A DNA stretch of 51,523 bases from Halochromatium salexigens (lineage in GTDB: Bacteria > Pseudomonadota > Gammaproteobacteria > Chromatiales > Chromatiaceae). This document shows positions 15,901 through 28,008 of the stretch, one piece after another. Numbering within the stretch: position 1 is the first letter of the stretch; each line of letters begins with the position of its first letter. A program made the translations under genes and the position numbers. A model generated the notes under the pieces. It searched no databases, was not told where the DNA came from, and saw only the letters and a program-made list of their open reading frames with translations. The stretch lies in NCBI RefSeq assembly GCF_016653295.1, contig NZ_NHSF01000019.1, forward strand, positions 1 to 51,523. Direction: 5' to 3'.

Positions 15901-17322
15901 ATGCACCATCCCGCACTCAAGGTCGCGCTCGGCCTACTACTGCTTTCGCTGTCGCCGCTGGTACTGGCGTCCGACGTGCCCAACCATATCGATCTGACCG
16001 GCAACTGGGTCGGCTACACCGCGATCCTGATCTTCGTCATCGCCTATGCGCTGGTGATGGCCGAGGAATTCACGCATCTGCGCAAGTCCAAACCGGTGGT
16101 GTTGGCGGCCGGCTTGATCTGGGTGTTCATCGCGTATTTCTACACCGGTCATGGCGGCGATCCACATGCCGTGGCCGATGCGGTGCATCACAACATCATG
16201 GAGTTTGCCGAGCTGTTTTTGTTCCTGCTCGCGGCCATGACGTACATCAACGCCATGGAGGAGCGGCTGGTCTTCGAGTCGCTGCGCGCCTGGCTGATCC
16301 GCAGCGGCTTCAGCTACCGCAAGCTGTTCTGGATGACCGGTTTTCTGGCCTTCTTCATCTCGCCGGTTGCCGATAACCTGACCACCGCGCTGTTGATGTG
16401 CGCGGTGGTCATGGCGGTGGGGGCCGACAAGCCCCGGTTCGTCGCCCTGGGCTGCATCAACATCGTCGTCGCCGCCAATGCCGGTGGTGCGTTCAGCCCG
16501 TTCGGGGATATCACCACGCTGATGGTCTGGCAGAAGGGCATCCTGCCGTTCGAGACCTTCTTCCTGCTCTTCATCCCGGCGCTGGTCAACTATCTGGTGC
16601 CAGCGTACTTCATGCACAAAGCCATTCCGGACGAGACGCCGCCGGCGAGTAACGAGGTCGTCAAGACCAAGCGCGGTGCCAAACGCATCGTGTTTCTCTT
16701 CCTGCTCACCATCGCCACCGCCGTGAGCGTGCACAATTTCTTCCATCTGCCACCGGTGCTGGGCATGATGACCGGTCTGGGCTATCTGAAGTTCTTCAGC
16801 TACTACCTCTACATGAGCGGTGAACTATCGACGGTCAAGGCGGGCTCGCTGCAAGACACCATGCCGTTCGATATCTTCAACAAGATTGCGCGAGCGGAAT
16901 GGGATACGCTGCTGTTCTTCTATGGGGTGATCCTCTGCGTCGGCGGTCTCGGCTTCATCGGCTACTTGGAGCTGGTCTCAGCATTCGCCTACATCGACGT
17001 CGGCCCCACCTTTGCCAACAGCATGGTCGGCCTCCTCTCGGCGCTGGTCGATAACATCCCGGTGATGTTCGCGGTGCTGACGATGAATCCAGACATGTCG
17101 CAGGGACACTGGTTGCTGGTGACCTTGACGGCCGGAGTTGGCGGTAGCCTGCTCTCCATCGGCTCGGCTGCCGGTGTGGCGCTGATGGGCCAGGCGAAGG
17201 GCGTCTACACCTTCTTCGAACACCTGCGCTGGACCAAATACATTGCCCTTGGCTATGTGGCGAGCATCATCGTCCACTTCATCGTCAACTTTTGGACCTT
17301 CTCGATCCCCATCGAGGGTTGA
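15901..17322 (+). CDS. nhaD: NhaD-family sodium/proton antiporter
   Basis: 473 residues with about 12 hydrophobic segments and a cleavable-looking or membrane N-terminus (LKVALGLLLLSLSPLVLASD). Family motifs include FFISPVADNLTTALLM, AANAGGAFSPFGDITTLMVW, LVDNIPVMFAVL and SIGSAAGVALMG. The Asp/Ser/Thr residues in these unwound helices form the ion path. NhaD exports sodium in exchange for protons. A strong ribosome site (AAGGAG) lies 9 bases before the ATG, and the gene follows the ATPase genes closely, so it is likely co-transcribed and shares a role in ion balance. Confidence 0.9.
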   Translation: MHHPALKVALGLLLLSLSPLVLASDVPNHIDLTGNWVGYTAILIFVIAYALVMAEEFTHLRKSKPVVLAAGLIWVFIAYFYTGHGGDPHAVADAVHHNIMEFAELFLFLLAAMTYINAMEERLVFESLRAWLIRSGFSYRKLFWMTGFLAFFISPVADNLTTALLMCAVVMAVGADKPRFVALGCINIVVAANAGGAFSPFGDITTLMVWQKGILPFETFFLLFIPALVNYLVPAYFMHKAIPDETPPASNEVVKTKRGAKRIVFLFLLTIATAVSVHNFFHLPPVLGMMTGLGYLKFFSYYLYMSGELSTVKAGSLQDTMPFDIFNKIARAEWDTLLFFYGVILCVGGLGFIGYLELVSAFAYIDVGPTFANSMVGLLSALVDNIPVMFAVLTMNPDMSQGHWLLVTLTAGVGGSLLSIGSAAGVALMGQAKGVYTFFEHLRWTKYIALGYVASIIVHFIVNFWTFSIPIEG

Positions 17323-17334
17323 CGGAGCAGCAGA

Positions 17335-17373
17335 CCAATGGCGGCGCGCGGCCTCCTATCAGTGCGCCATTGG
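17335..17373. terminator. Hairpin between convergent nhaD and truD
   Basis: CCAATGGCG at 17335-17343 pairs perfectly with CGCCATTGG at 17365-17373. It lies between the nhaD stop and the truD 3' end and includes the truD stop codon. There is no clear T-run, so termination strength is uncertain. Confidence 0.4.
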
Positions 17374-18465
17374 CTCTGTCCAGGTGGTGAGTTCGCGCAA
17401 GACGCTGGTGGCATAGCTGCCGGCCGGCAGCGTGAAGACCAGACTGGCCTCGGTGGGCGAGGCGCACTCGAACTCAAGGTGTTCGATGTCGAGCCGCAGG
17501 GCGCGGCGCTCTTGCTTCAGGCCCGCCGCCGTCAATCCCGCGATCCAATCGGGATAATCGGCGCCAACCGCCGCCTCCAGCGCGCGAACGGCCCCCTCGG
17601 TCAGCGGCTCGCCGGCGCCGAACAAGGGCCCGGTCGGGATCACATCGCCCAGGTGCAAGCGCTCGAGAATCCGCTCATCGATGTCTTGCACCAAGAAATG
17701 CGAGTGACTGCCGCGCAGCTGCAAGCGGTCGCCCACGCGCGCCATGGCCCAGTCAGCGCGCTCCACCCGTTGCGCCAGCACCTCATTGAAGAGCTGTGAG
17801 CGCGCCGCCGAGAGCCAAAGTCCCTGCTGATGGCGGCTCGCTCGGGGCGCGGTTCCGGCAAACAGGGCTTGGGCTCGGAATAAATTGCCCTCGCCGCGCC
17901 CGAAGCGTTGTGGACCAAAATAATTCGGCACCCCGCGGGCGGCCAGGAGCGCGATCCGAGCCGCGACGGCGTCGAGATCGCCCGCCACCTCGCGCAGCCG
18001 GATCTGGAACTGATTCCCGGCCAGCGAGCCGCGCTTGAGCTTGCGCCGATGGCGATGCTGCTCGAGCACCTCGATGCCCTCCTCGGCAAGCAGCCGCCAG
18101 CGCGGCTCCGGCAGCTGTCCGAGATGCACCGAGAACCACTGCGTGGTGACCGCGTGGCGATCCTTGAGCCCGGCGTAGCCGACCGCCTTGACCGAGACGC
18201 CAGCGAGCGAGGCCAGCCGCCGTGCCACCCAATCGGTATTGGCCGAGGTCTTGCGGATGCGCAGCAGCGCATGCTCTCCGTCGCCGTCGGGCCCGAACGC
18301 CAGGATCTCGTCGACGATGAAATCCTCCGGGCACTCACGCAGCCGAGCACCGAGCAACGGCCCGCCAAAGGCGTAGGGAAGCTGATCGAAGGAACGCCAA
18401 TGCTGCGTTGCATGGTCGCTCGGCTCTTGCGTCGCATCACCGCTCGGCGTTGCCGACGTGCTCAC
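17359..18465 (-). CDS. truD: tRNA pseudouridine(13) synthase
   Basis: 368 residues from the GTG at 18465, which overlaps the ispF stop by four bases; a longer frame exists but its extra 49 codons lie inside ispF. TruD isomerises uridine 13 in tRNA(Glu). The catalytic Asp is D102 in VGYAGLKDRHAVTTQWFSV. Other family blocks are ECPEDFIVDEILAF, RRKLKRGSLAGNQFQIRLR and GVPNYFGPQRFGRGEGN, and the C-terminus has the expected LPAGSYATSVLREL. Last gene of the pyrG to truD block, as in many gammaproteobacteria. Confidence 0.93.
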   Translation of the reverse strand: MSTSATPSGDATQEPSDHATQHWRSFDQLPYAFGGPLLGARLRECPEDFIVDEILAFGPDGDGEHALLRIRKTSANTDWVARRLASLAGVSVKAVGYAGLKDRHAVTTQWFSVHLGQLPEPRWRLLAEEGIEVLEQHRHRRKLKRGSLAGNQFQIRLREVAGDLDAVAARIALLAARGVPNYFGPQRFGRGEGNLFRAQALFAGTAPRASRHQQGLWLSAARSQLFNEVLAQRVERADWAMARVGDRLQLRGSHSHFLVQDIDERILERLHLGDVIPTGPLFGAGEPLTEGAVRALEAAVGADYPDWIAGLTAAGLKQERRALRLDIEHLEFECASPTEASLVFTLPAGSYATSVLRELTTWTEPMAH

Positions 18466-18953
18466 GGTGAGGTCGAGCCTCCGGACTCGTCGAGCAGCAC
18501 GACGGCAAAGGCGGCAATCCCCTCGCCACGTCCGGTGAAGCCCATGCGCTCGCTGGTGGTGGCCTTGATGTTGACGCGCGCCAAAGGACAGCCGAGATCG
18601 GCGGCGACGCACGCGCGCATCGCCGCCACATGGGGCGCTAGCTTCGGCGCCTGGGCAACGATGGTGAGATCGCTGTTGTGCACCCGCAGACCGCGCTCGG
18701 CGAGCGCGTCCATCACGCGGTGCAGCAGCACGCGGCTGTCGATGTCCTTGAAAGCGGCATCGGAGTCCGGGAAATGATGGCCGATATCACCGAGCCCGGC
18801 GGCGCCCAGGAGCGCATCGCAGAGGGCGTGCAGCACCACGTCGCCATCGGAATGGGCCGCAAGCCCCTGGTCGTGCGGGATCGCGACGCCCGCCAGCACC
18901 AGCCGGCGATCGGGCGCGAAACGATGGGCATCGATACCTTGGCCGATCAGCAT
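18462..18953 (-). CDS. ispF: 2-C-methyl-D-erythritol 2,4-cyclodiphosphate synthase
   Basis: 163 residues from ATG 18953. The start GQGIDAHRFAPDRRLVLAGV carries the metal-binding DAH; HSDGDVVLHALCDALLGAAG, GLGDIGHHFPDSD and the C-terminal IKATTSERMGFTGRGEGIAA are all family hallmarks. It makes the cyclic diphosphate of the non-mevalonate isoprenoid route, after IspD and IspE. Length is normal. It begins 64 bases after ispD and overlaps truD. Confidence 0.95.
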   Translation of the reverse strand: MLIGQGIDAHRFAPDRRLVLAGVAIPHDQGLAAHSDGDVVLHALCDALLGAAGLGDIGHHFPDSDAAFKDIDSRVLLHRVMDALAERGLRVHNSDLTIVAQAPKLAPHVAAMRACVAADLGCPLARVNIKATTSERMGFTGRGEGIAAFAVVLLDESGGSTSP

Positions 18954-19017
18954 CGCGCGACCTCCAGTGACAGGAGGCCGGCACTGATCGCCTGTTCCTG
19001 ATGCGCATGGGCGTGCC

Positions 19018-19740
19018 TCATCGCAGCTGTTGCTCCTGTTGTTGCTCCAAAAAGAAGCGGGCCAAAGGCAGGTCCTCGGGGCGGGTGATCTTGATGTTGT
19101 CGGCGCGGCCTTCGAGCAGCAGCGGCCGCAGCCCCAGCTGCTCGATGGCGCTGGCATCATCGGTGATCGCAAGGCCTTCCGTCCGACATTGCAACAGCGC
19201 CTGGCGCAGCTGCCCCAGACGAAAGGCCTGCGGAGTATAGGCGCGCCAGAGTTGTTGGCGCGGCAGCGTGTGCTCGACACGTGGGCCGAGTGCATCCTCG
19301 GCCGTCTTCACCGTGTCATGCAGCGGCACCGCGAGCAGGGCTCCGACCGGCTCATCGCGCAAGGCCTCGAGCAGCCGATCCAGGTCCAGGCGCGTCAAAC
19401 AGGGCCTGGCGGCATCATGCACCAACACCCAGTCATCCTCGGCCGCGCGCTCGGCCAGGGCCTCGAGCGCATGGGCGACCGAGTCGGAGCGCTCGGCGCC
19501 ACCGGCAACGCGCTGCACCGCCGGATGCGCGGCGTAAGCGGTCTCGCGCCACCACTCATCCTCGGGACTCAGCGCCAGCACGCAGCCGGCTATGCGCGGA
19601 TGATCGATGAACACGGCCAGGCTGTAATCGATGACCTGGCGCCCCGCGAACGCCAGATACTGTTTGGGCACCGGGCCGCCGAACCGCCGGCCCGCGCCCG
19701 CCGCTGGAATCACCGCCCAATAACGGGGTTGCTGACTCAT
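19018..19740 (-). CDS. ispD: 2-C-methyl-D-erythritol 4-phosphate cytidylyltransferase
   Basis: 240 residues. The nucleotide-binding start WAVIPAAGAGRRFGGPVPKQ, the VLVHDAARPCLT block and ITDDASAIE plus the C-terminal IKITRPEDLPLA identify IspD. It joins CTP and methylerythritol phosphate in isoprenoid synthesis. The start ATG overlaps the ftsB stop (ATGA). The Gln-rich C-terminal tail (EQQQEQQLR) is a small extension. Confidence 0.95.
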   Translation of the reverse strand: MSQQPRYWAVIPAAGAGRRFGGPVPKQYLAFAGRQVIDYSLAVFIDHPRIAGCVLALSPEDEWWRETAYAAHPAVQRVAGGAERSDSVAHALEALAERAAEDDWVLVHDAARPCLTRLDLDRLLEALRDEPVGALLAVPLHDTVKTAEDALGPRVEHTLPRQQLWRAYTPQAFRLGQLRQALLQCRTEGLAITDDASAIEQLGLRPLLLEGRADNIKITRPEDLPLARFFLEQQQEQQLR

Positions 19741-20030
19741 CGTGCCTCCTGGGGCAGCGGTTCTTCGACCACCTGCAAGAAGACCTCGCCGGATTGGATC
19801 ATGCCCAGCTCGCTGCGCGCGCGTTCCTCGATCGCATCCAGGCCGGTCTTCAGATCCACGACCTCGGCGGCGAGCGCATTATTGCGAATCTGCAACCGCG
19901 CCAGCTCCGTTTCGGTCTCGGCGATCCGCGCGCGCAGCGCATGCAGCTCGGCCAGGCTGCCATCGCCGACCCACAGGCGAACCTGTAGGAAGGCGAGCAG
20001 CACGACGAGGGTCAGAACGAGCCAACGCAT
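19737..20030 (-). CDS. ftsB: Cell division protein FtsB
   Basis: 97 residues: a single N-terminal membrane helix (LVLTLVVLLAFLQVRLWVG), then a coiled coil (LHALRARIAETETELARLQ) and the conserved ERARSELGMIQSGEVFLQVV end. FtsB forms the FtsQLB complex of the divisome in the inner membrane. Its location between eno and ispD is the standard gammaproteobacterial order. It overlaps ispD by four bases. Confidence 0.92.
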   Translation of the reverse strand: MRWLVLTLVVLLAFLQVRLWVGDGSLAELHALRARIAETETELARLQIRNNALAAEVVDLKTGLDAIEERARSELGMIQSGEVFLQVVEEPLPQEAR

Positions 20031-20078
20031 GGGGTCAAAGCCTCGCGGATGGAAACGGCAGCGATCCGGTCGATCCGC

Positions 20079-21362
<1,284 letters not shown>

Positions 21363-21422
21363 TCAACCCTCTTTCCAAGTACAACATGGTCGGTCTTTCG
21401 GTAATCTTTGCCAATGGTGAGG

Positions 21423-22267
21423 TCAGCGGTGACGCGAGAGCCGCTGCTCCACCAACCCTTGGGCCTTGACCAAGCGGTCCAGCCCGATCAGGGTCTCGAG
21501 CAGCTCGGCCATCAGCGGCAAGGGCCAAGCATTGGGTCCGTCGCTCTTCGCCTGGGCCGGATCGGGATGCGTCTCCATGAAGACGCCGGCCACACCAGCG
21601 GCGACCGCCGCGCGGGCGAGCACCGGCACGAACTCGCGCTGGCCACCGGAACTGTGGCCCTGGCCGCCTGGTAGTTGCACCGAGTGGGTCGCATCGAAGA
21701 CCACCGGGCAGCCGGTCTCGCGCAGCACGGCGAGGGCGCGCATGTCCGAGATCAGGTTGTTATACCCGAAGCTGGCTCCGCGCTCACACACCATCAACTG
21801 CGGATTGCCACTCGAGCGCGCCTTCTCGACCACTCGCAGCATGTCCCAAGGTGCCAGGAACTGGCCCTTCTTGAGGTTGACCGGCCGCCCTTGCGCGGCC
21901 ACCGCAAGGATGAAGTTGGTCTGCCGACAGAGGAACGCGGGCGTTTGCAGCACATCGACCACCGCCGCGACCTCGTCCAGCGGCGTGTCTTCGTGCACAT
22001 CGGTCAGCACCGGGACGCCGATGCGCTCGCGCACCCCCTCCAATATCTTCAGGCCAGCCTCGATGCCGAGGCCGCGGAAGCCATCGATCGAGGAGCGATT
22101 GGCTTTATCGAAAGACGATTTATAGATGAACGGGATGCCCAGCCGATCGGTCAGCTCCTTGAGCTGACCGGCGGTCTCTTGCGCCAGCGTCTCGCTCTCG
22201 ATCACGCACGGCCCGGCGATCAAGAACAGCGGATGCTCGAGGCCGACTTCGGTGCCACAGAGCTGCA

Positions 22268-22268
<1 letters not shown>
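21423..22268 (-). CDS. kdsA: 3-deoxy-8-phosphooctulonate synthase
   Basis: 281 residues. [60 protein letters not shown] and [20 protein letters not shown] are the substrate and metal motifs of KDO-8-phosphate synthase, which condenses phosphoenolpyruvate with arabinose 5-phosphate for lipopolysaccharide. Start ATG overlaps the pyrG stop (ATGA). Confidence 0.96.
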
Positions 22269-24034
<1,766 letters not shown>

Positions 24035-24064
24035 TCACAATTCGCGCTCTGATCCGGCACGCCC

Positions 24065-24093
24065 TTCACAAGCTCCGGGCCGGCACGTATACT
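24065..24093 (+). promoter_or_regulatory. Sigma-70-type promoter for the sulfur-globule-type gene
   Basis: -35 TTCACA (24065-24070), 17-base spacer, -10 TATACT (24088-24093). Both boxes are one base from consensus. The transcript would have a leader of about 105 bases before ATG 24206. Confidence 0.55.
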
Positions 24094-24205
24094 CGGCCAC
24101 GTTCGTTATCTCTGCGGACCTCCAGCTCGGCTCGACGCGGGCCAGACGCAAGCACACCGTGCGATCCGAGATGGATCGATTCACCACCCTTCGGAGCATC
24201 ACCAA

Positions 24206-24655
24206 ATGAACAAGTTTGCAAAGGTTGTGGGCATCACTGCCATCGCCACGAGTGCGGCCTTCTCGATGGGCGCGGCTCAGGCCTGGTGGGGACCCGGCTA
24301 CGGTGGTCCTGGCTATGGCGGCCCTGGATACGGCGGTCCTGGCTATGGTAACGGCTGGGGTGACGGCATGGGCGACATGTTCAGCGATATGGTCGGTGAC
24401 GGCTACGGCGACTTCAACATGAGCGCAAGCGGCGGTGGCCGCGGCTATGGCCGCGGGCGCGGCTATGGCTACGGTCGCGGCTACGGCGATGGTTACGGCG
24501 CTCCTGGCTACGGTTACGGTGCTCCCGGTTACGGCGTTCCCGGTTACGGCGCCCCTCCGGCCTATGGCCCACCTGCCGCCTACGGCGCTCCTTACGGCAT
24601 GCCCCAGGGCGCCCCAAGGGGACCCTCCGCACCGTCTTCTGAACAAAATAAGTAA
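24206..24655 (+). CDS. Secreted Gly/Tyr/Pro-rich protein, likely sulfur globule protein
   Basis: 149 residues. A signal peptide ([19 protein letters not shown], cleavage after AAQA) leads to a mature protein beginning WWGPGYG. It has four tandem GPGYG units, an acidic patch [20 protein letters not shown] with [13 protein letters not shown], then Tyr-Gly-Arg repeats and a Pro/Ala/Tyr-rich tail ending in Ser/Gln/Asn. Sulfur globule proteins of purple sulfur bacteria are secreted, repetitive and Gly/Tyr-rich in the same way and share the NGWGDGxGDMF-like patch; they coat periplasmic sulfur globules. The Pro-rich tail makes this one longer than the 8-11 kDa forms I recall. A GGAG ribosome site, own promoter and terminator indicate a single-gene unit. 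Confidence 0.75.
   Translation: MNKFAKVVGITAIATSAAFSMGAAQAWWGPGYGGPGYGGPGYGGPGYGNGWGDGMGDMFSDMVGDGYGDFNMSASGGGRGYGRGRGYGYGRGYGDGYGAPGYGYGAPGYGVPGYGAPPAYGPPAAYGAPYGMPQGAPRGPSAPSSEQNK
24290..24349 (+). repeat. Four tandem 15-bp units coding GPGYG
   Basis: Positions 24290-24349 hold four in-frame 15-base units differing only at third positions, each coding Gly-Pro-Gly-Tyr-Gly. Confidence 0.85.
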
Positions 24656-24682
24656 GTAGCGGTCCGTTATTGCTGCTCTTTG

Positions 24683-24706
24683 AGCCGCGCCTCGGCGCGG
24701 CTTTTT
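24683..24706 (+). terminator. Intrinsic terminator of the sulfur-globule-type gene
   Basis: AGCCGCGC (24683-24690) pairs with GCGCGGCT (24695-24702) over a CTCG loop, followed by TTTTT. Confidence 0.85.
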
Positions 24707-24712
24707 ATATTG

Positions 24713-25041
24713 CATTGACGGGATAACAACGCCAAGCCCCCCTAGAGACTCGGTGCGGGCCCACAACTCGCTGTTGTACCGCTCCGCCTGCTGAACGCTC
24801 GGCTGATGCACGCAGGTGCATCAGGAACGCTGATGCCAAGCTGGGGCCGAAACTGTCATGCCTTTCCTGTCATGCCATGTCACGTCGCCCCTGTAGACGG
24901 GTGTAGCCGTGCAAGCGATCACCGCGAATCCTCAACCGGTAATTACACTGTGCAGCGCGCGTGTATGTAAACCATATTGACGCTTGATGCATGTCAACTT
25001 GAGTTGCAGAATACAATCAAACCACACACTGGAACCTTGCC
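24713..25041. other. fnr upstream region
   Basis: No gene seen in 329 bases. It holds the fnr control region, including the FNR box at 24984-24997, and a repeated CTGTCATGCC near 24857 and 24871 of unknown meaning. Confidence 0.45.
24984..24997. promoter_or_regulatory. FNR box upstream of fnr
   Basis: TTGATGCATGTCAA matches the FNR consensus TTGAT-N4-ATCAA at nine of ten fixed positions. It is centred about 51 bases before the fnr start codon, suggesting self-regulation under low oxygen. Confidence 0.65.
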
Positions 25042-25800
25042 TTGACTCAGCGAAAAGTAATCTCGTTCGACACGATTCGAGTCGCCTGCAAGAACTGCTC
25101 TCTCTCGCAGCTCTGCCTACCCATGGGCTTGGCGCAGGAAGATATCGAACGACTCGACTCGATCATTAAGCGCTCCCGGCCACTCCATCGTGGTGATCAT
25201 CTGTTCCGCGGTGGCGAGCGCTTCCGTTCGCTCTACGTAGTGAAGACCGGCTCCGTTAAGACCTATGCGCCGAGCGAGGAAGGCGGCGAACAGGTGCTTG
25301 GCTTCCATCTCCCCGGCGAGATCATTGGCCTCGACGCGATCGATAAGTCCTGCCATGCCTGCTCGGCCAAGGTGCTCGAGACCTCAGCTATCTGCGAGGT
25401 GCCCTTCCAGCGCTTCGAGGAATTGGCAGCCTCGATCCCCTCGCTGCAACACCAGATGTATCGGTTGCTGAGCAAGGAGATCGGACAGGATGCGGACATG
25501 CTGTTGCTGCTCGGCAAGAAGAACGCCGAAGAACGGCTCGCGGCCTTCCTCACCAGCATGTCCAGCCGCTTGAGCAAGCGCGGTCTGTCGCCGACCGACT
25601 TTTACCTGAGCATGTCGCGCCATGAGATCGGCAGCTATCTCGGCTTGGCGGTCGAGACCGTGAGCCGCCTCTTCACCCGTTTCCAGGAAGATGGGCTGCT
25701 GCGCGTCGACCGCAAACATGTCGAGGTGCTGAACCTCCCAGCACTCGAGATGATGGCGGGCTCCGCGCCCTCCAGTACACATCAACAACGCTCCAATTAA
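25042..25800 (+). CDS. fnr: FNR-type oxygen-sensing transcription regulator
   Basis: 252 residues. Cluster-binding cysteines C16, C19 and C25 (ACKNCSLSQLC) have the FNR spacing, and C118 (LETSAICEVPF) matches E. coli C122, so an oxygen-labile 4Fe-4S cluster is expected. The cAMP-receptor-type barrel follows, then a dimer helix and a winged helix with MSRHEIGSYLGLAVETVSRL; its E..SR set is the one that reads TTGAT half-sites. The start is TTG at 25042, since in-frame stops lie just upstream and no ATG precedes the first Cys. Ribosome site is weak. Convergent with dnaQ. Confidence 0.92.
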   Translation: MTQRKVISFDTIRVACKNCSLSQLCLPMGLAQEDIERLDSIIKRSRPLHRGDHLFRGGERFRSLYVVKTGSVKTYAPSEEGGEQVLGFHLPGEIIGLDAIDKSCHACSAKVLETSAICEVPFQRFEELAASIPSLQHQMYRLLSKEIGQDADMLLLLGKKNAEERLAAFLTSMSSRLSKRGLSPTDFYLSMSRHEIGSYLGLAVETVSRLFTRFQEDGLLRVDRKHVEVLNLPALEMMAGSAPSSTHQQRSN

Positions 25801-25835
25801 CCCCCCAAGGCTCGTTTCAAGACCAGGCCTGATCG

Positions 25836-26561
25836 TCACATACAAGGGGGCCAGACACAGCCACCGGCGCTCGCGGCGCCGATCGCTTGCAGGCGATCGT
25901 GATGCGCCTCGAGTTCCGAGTCGCTCGCACGCACCACGCGCAGCGCGGGCCTATCCGCTCGGAGCCGCCGGGGGCGAACCTCGGCCTCAGCGCGCCCACC
26001 TTGCTGACTGCCGCCCGCTTCATTCCCGAACGCTAGTGCCACCTGCCCACCGGTCATCGCCAAGTAGACATCGGCGAGGATCTCGGCATCGAGCAATGCC
26101 CCATGCAGATCTCGGTGCGCGTTATCGATCTCGTAGCGCCGACAGAGAGCGTCGAGGCTATTGCGCTGCCCTGGATGGCGTTGGCGCGCCAAGCCCAGGG
26201 TGTCGACGATCGTGCACAGATCCTCGATGCGCGGCGCATCGCCACGCCACTGCTTCAACTCGTGATTGAGGAAGCCGATATCAAAGGCTGCGTTATGGAT
26301 CACCAGCTCGGCGCCGCGAAGATACGCGATGAGTTCCTCGGCGAGGTCGGCAAAGCGCGGCTTATCCGCGAGGAAGGCATTCGAGATCCCATGCACCGCG
26401 ACCGCGCCGGCGTCGATCTCGCGATCCGGTTGCAGATAACGGTGAAAATTGGCCTTGGTGAGCCGCCGCTCGATCACCTCAACGCAGCCGATCTCGATGA
26501 TTCGGTGTCCCTCGCTCGGCTCGAGTCCGGTGGTTTCGGTATCCAGTACCAGCTGTCGCAT
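25836..26561 (-). CDS. dnaQ: DNA polymerase III epsilon subunit (proofreading exonuclease)
   Basis: 241 residues. Exonuclease motifs: I LDTETTGL, II HNAAFDIGFLN, III HRDLHGALLDAEILADVYL, which give the DEDDh set. TGGQVALAF after the catalytic domain matches the sliding-clamp binding motif, then a flexible tail of about 60 residues that should contact the polymerase subunit. It removes misincorporated bases during replication. It lies 25 bases after rnhA on the same strand, a common gene pair. Confidence 0.94.
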   Translation of the reverse strand: MRQLVLDTETTGLEPSEGHRIIEIGCVEVIERRLTKANFHRYLQPDREIDAGAVAVHGISNAFLADKPRFADLAEELIAYLRGAELVIHNAAFDIGFLNHELKQWRGDAPRIEDLCTIVDTLGLARQRHPGQRNSLDALCRRYEIDNAHRDLHGALLDAEILADVYLAMTGGQVALAFGNEAGGSQQGGRAEAEVRPRRLRADRPALRVVRASDSELEAHHDRLQAIGAASAGGCVWPPCM

Positions 26562-26586
26562 CGGTTCGCTCCCGCGTCAACGAGGC

Positions 26587-27117
26587 TCAGCCTCGCGTTG
26601 AAATGTCCCTGGGAATGCCCTTGTTAGCGAGCTGATCGGCACGCTCGTTCTCGGCATGCCCGCTATGACCGCGCACCCAGTGCCAGCGCACTCGATGGCC
26701 GGCGAGCGCCTGATCCAAACGTTGCCAGAGGTCTTTGTTCTTGACCGGGGTGCGTTGTTTGGTCATCCAACCGTTGCGCTTCCAGCCTTTCATCCACCGT
26801 TCGACGCCATCGCGGACATAGCGTGAGTCAACGGTCAGGATCACCTCACTCTGGCGCTTAAGCGCCTCCAGTGCCTGGATTACCGCCATCAGCTCCATGC
26901 GATTGTTCGTCGTCTGTGCCTCACCACCGAACAGCTCCTTCTCGTGCGCGCCATAGCGCAGCAAGGCCCCCCAGCCGCCCGGGCCCGGATTGCCCTTGCA
27001 GGCGCCATCGGTGAACACCTCGACCGCTGGTGTCGGTGTTGGCGCCTGTTTTGGTTCCGGTGTTGGCGCGGGCGCTTGATGCTGGCCCGCAGCCTCTGCT
27101 GAACGGCTATCGAACAT
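26587..27117 (-). CDS. rnhA: Ribonuclease HI with Pro-rich N-terminal extension
   Basis: 176 residues. The RNase H core begins [20 protein letters not shown] and contains [31 protein letters not shown] and [15 protein letters not shown], which supply the four catalytic carboxylates and the active His. It degrades RNA in RNA-DNA hybrids. The first 31 residues, rich in Pro, Ala and Gln, are an extension compared with the roughly 155-residue E. coli enzyme. The start overlaps the upstream methyltransferase gene by 11 bases. Confidence 0.94.
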   Translation of the reverse strand: MFDSRSAEAAGQHQAPAPTPEPKQAPTPTPAVEVFTDGACKGNPGPGGWGALLRYGAHEKELFGGEAQTTNNRMELMAVIQALEALKRQSEVILTVDSRYVRDGVERWMKGWKRNGWMTKQRTPVKNKDLWQRLDQALAGHRVRWHWVRGHSGHAENERADQLANKGIPRDISTRG

Positions 27118-27907
27118 GGTTGCTCTCGCGAGTGGTGGGTTTCATCGCTCCTCCAGGTAAAAAGGCTGGGCGACGCTTCCAGCGTTGGCGAATAGGCGTC
27201 GAAAGACTCACTCGCTTCACCGCCCGAATCACATAAACGCCGCCGAATATCGGCCACCAGCGCGCCCCTGCTTGCTCCAGCCAATCGAGACGGCTGCTAT
27301 AGGCCGAACGCAACGGTGGCCGAAACAGCAGCCATTCACGCAGCTCGAGCTGAAACCCAAGCAGATCAAGCCAGTCGCCGAGCCGAGACGCCGTTAACTG
27401 GTGACCGCACCAGGGAATACGCGAAGGGCGGAACATCCCGCGCATGACCCCCCAGGTGCTGAGCGGATTGAATCCAATAACCAGGATGCGCCCTTCCGGG
27501 ATCAAGACCCGCTCGGCTTCACGCAGCACGGGCTGCGGATGCGCTACGAAATCGAGTGTATGCGGCAGAAGCACTGCATCGACACTGGCTGCCGCGAGCG
27601 GCAATTCATTCGCGCGGGCGCACAAGGGAGCACCGTCCCAATGCGCACAGGAGCGCTCGCCGAGAATCACTCGAGTCCGTATCCGGCTGCGTTCGAGCGC
27701 ATCGCCGAACTGCCCGCCACAGCCGATTTGGACCAAGAAGTGACCGAATGAGTTCTCGATCATCCGTTCGACGCAGGCGCTCTCGGCGCATGCCACCCGA
27801 CGGCCGATCGGCGTCTTGTACCACTTAGCGAGCACCTCAAACGGCTCACCATCCTGCTGTGAGCAGGATCTCATCGCCCGCTCGCCCCCAGGGGAAGACG
27901 CGAACAA
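27107..27907 (-). CDS. Class I SAM-dependent methyltransferase, substrate unknown
   Basis: 266 residues. [19 protein letters not shown] is a degenerate SAM-binding motif I, followed by [20 protein letters not shown] and [20 protein letters not shown], as in Methyltransf_11 proteins. The C-terminal part is Trp/Arg-rich and basic. Such a gene is often found next to rnhA, dnaQ and mltD in gammaproteobacteria, but the substrate is not known to me. ATG 27907 is used; ATG 27874 is possible. Divergent from mltD across about 100 bases. Confidence 0.75.
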   Translation of the reverse strand: MFASSPGGERAMRSCSQQDGEPFEVLAKWYKTPIGRRVACAESACVERMIENSFGHFLVQIGCGGQFGDALERSRIRTRVILGERSCAHWDGAPLCARANELPLAAASVDAVLLPHTLDFVAHPQPVLREAERVLIPEGRILVIGFNPLSTWGVMRGMFRPSRIPWCGHQLTASRLGDWLDLLGFQLELREWLLFRPPLRSAYSSRLDWLEQAGARWWPIFGGVYVIRAVKRVSLSTPIRQRWKRRPAFLPGGAMKPTTRESNHVR

Positions 27908-28008
27908 CTGGCACCCCTTCGGGGTTTCCCGTATATTTTGGCCGCTAAGCGCATCAAAATAAGAACAAAGCGCATCATCTTCACATTCCAGCTGCTGCGT
28001 AATCTCTT

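Noticed and set aside
24850-24890. Repeated CTGTCATGCC as a regulator site
   Set aside because: Two direct copies 14 bases apart are visible, but no regulator with this site is known to me and the match could be chance.
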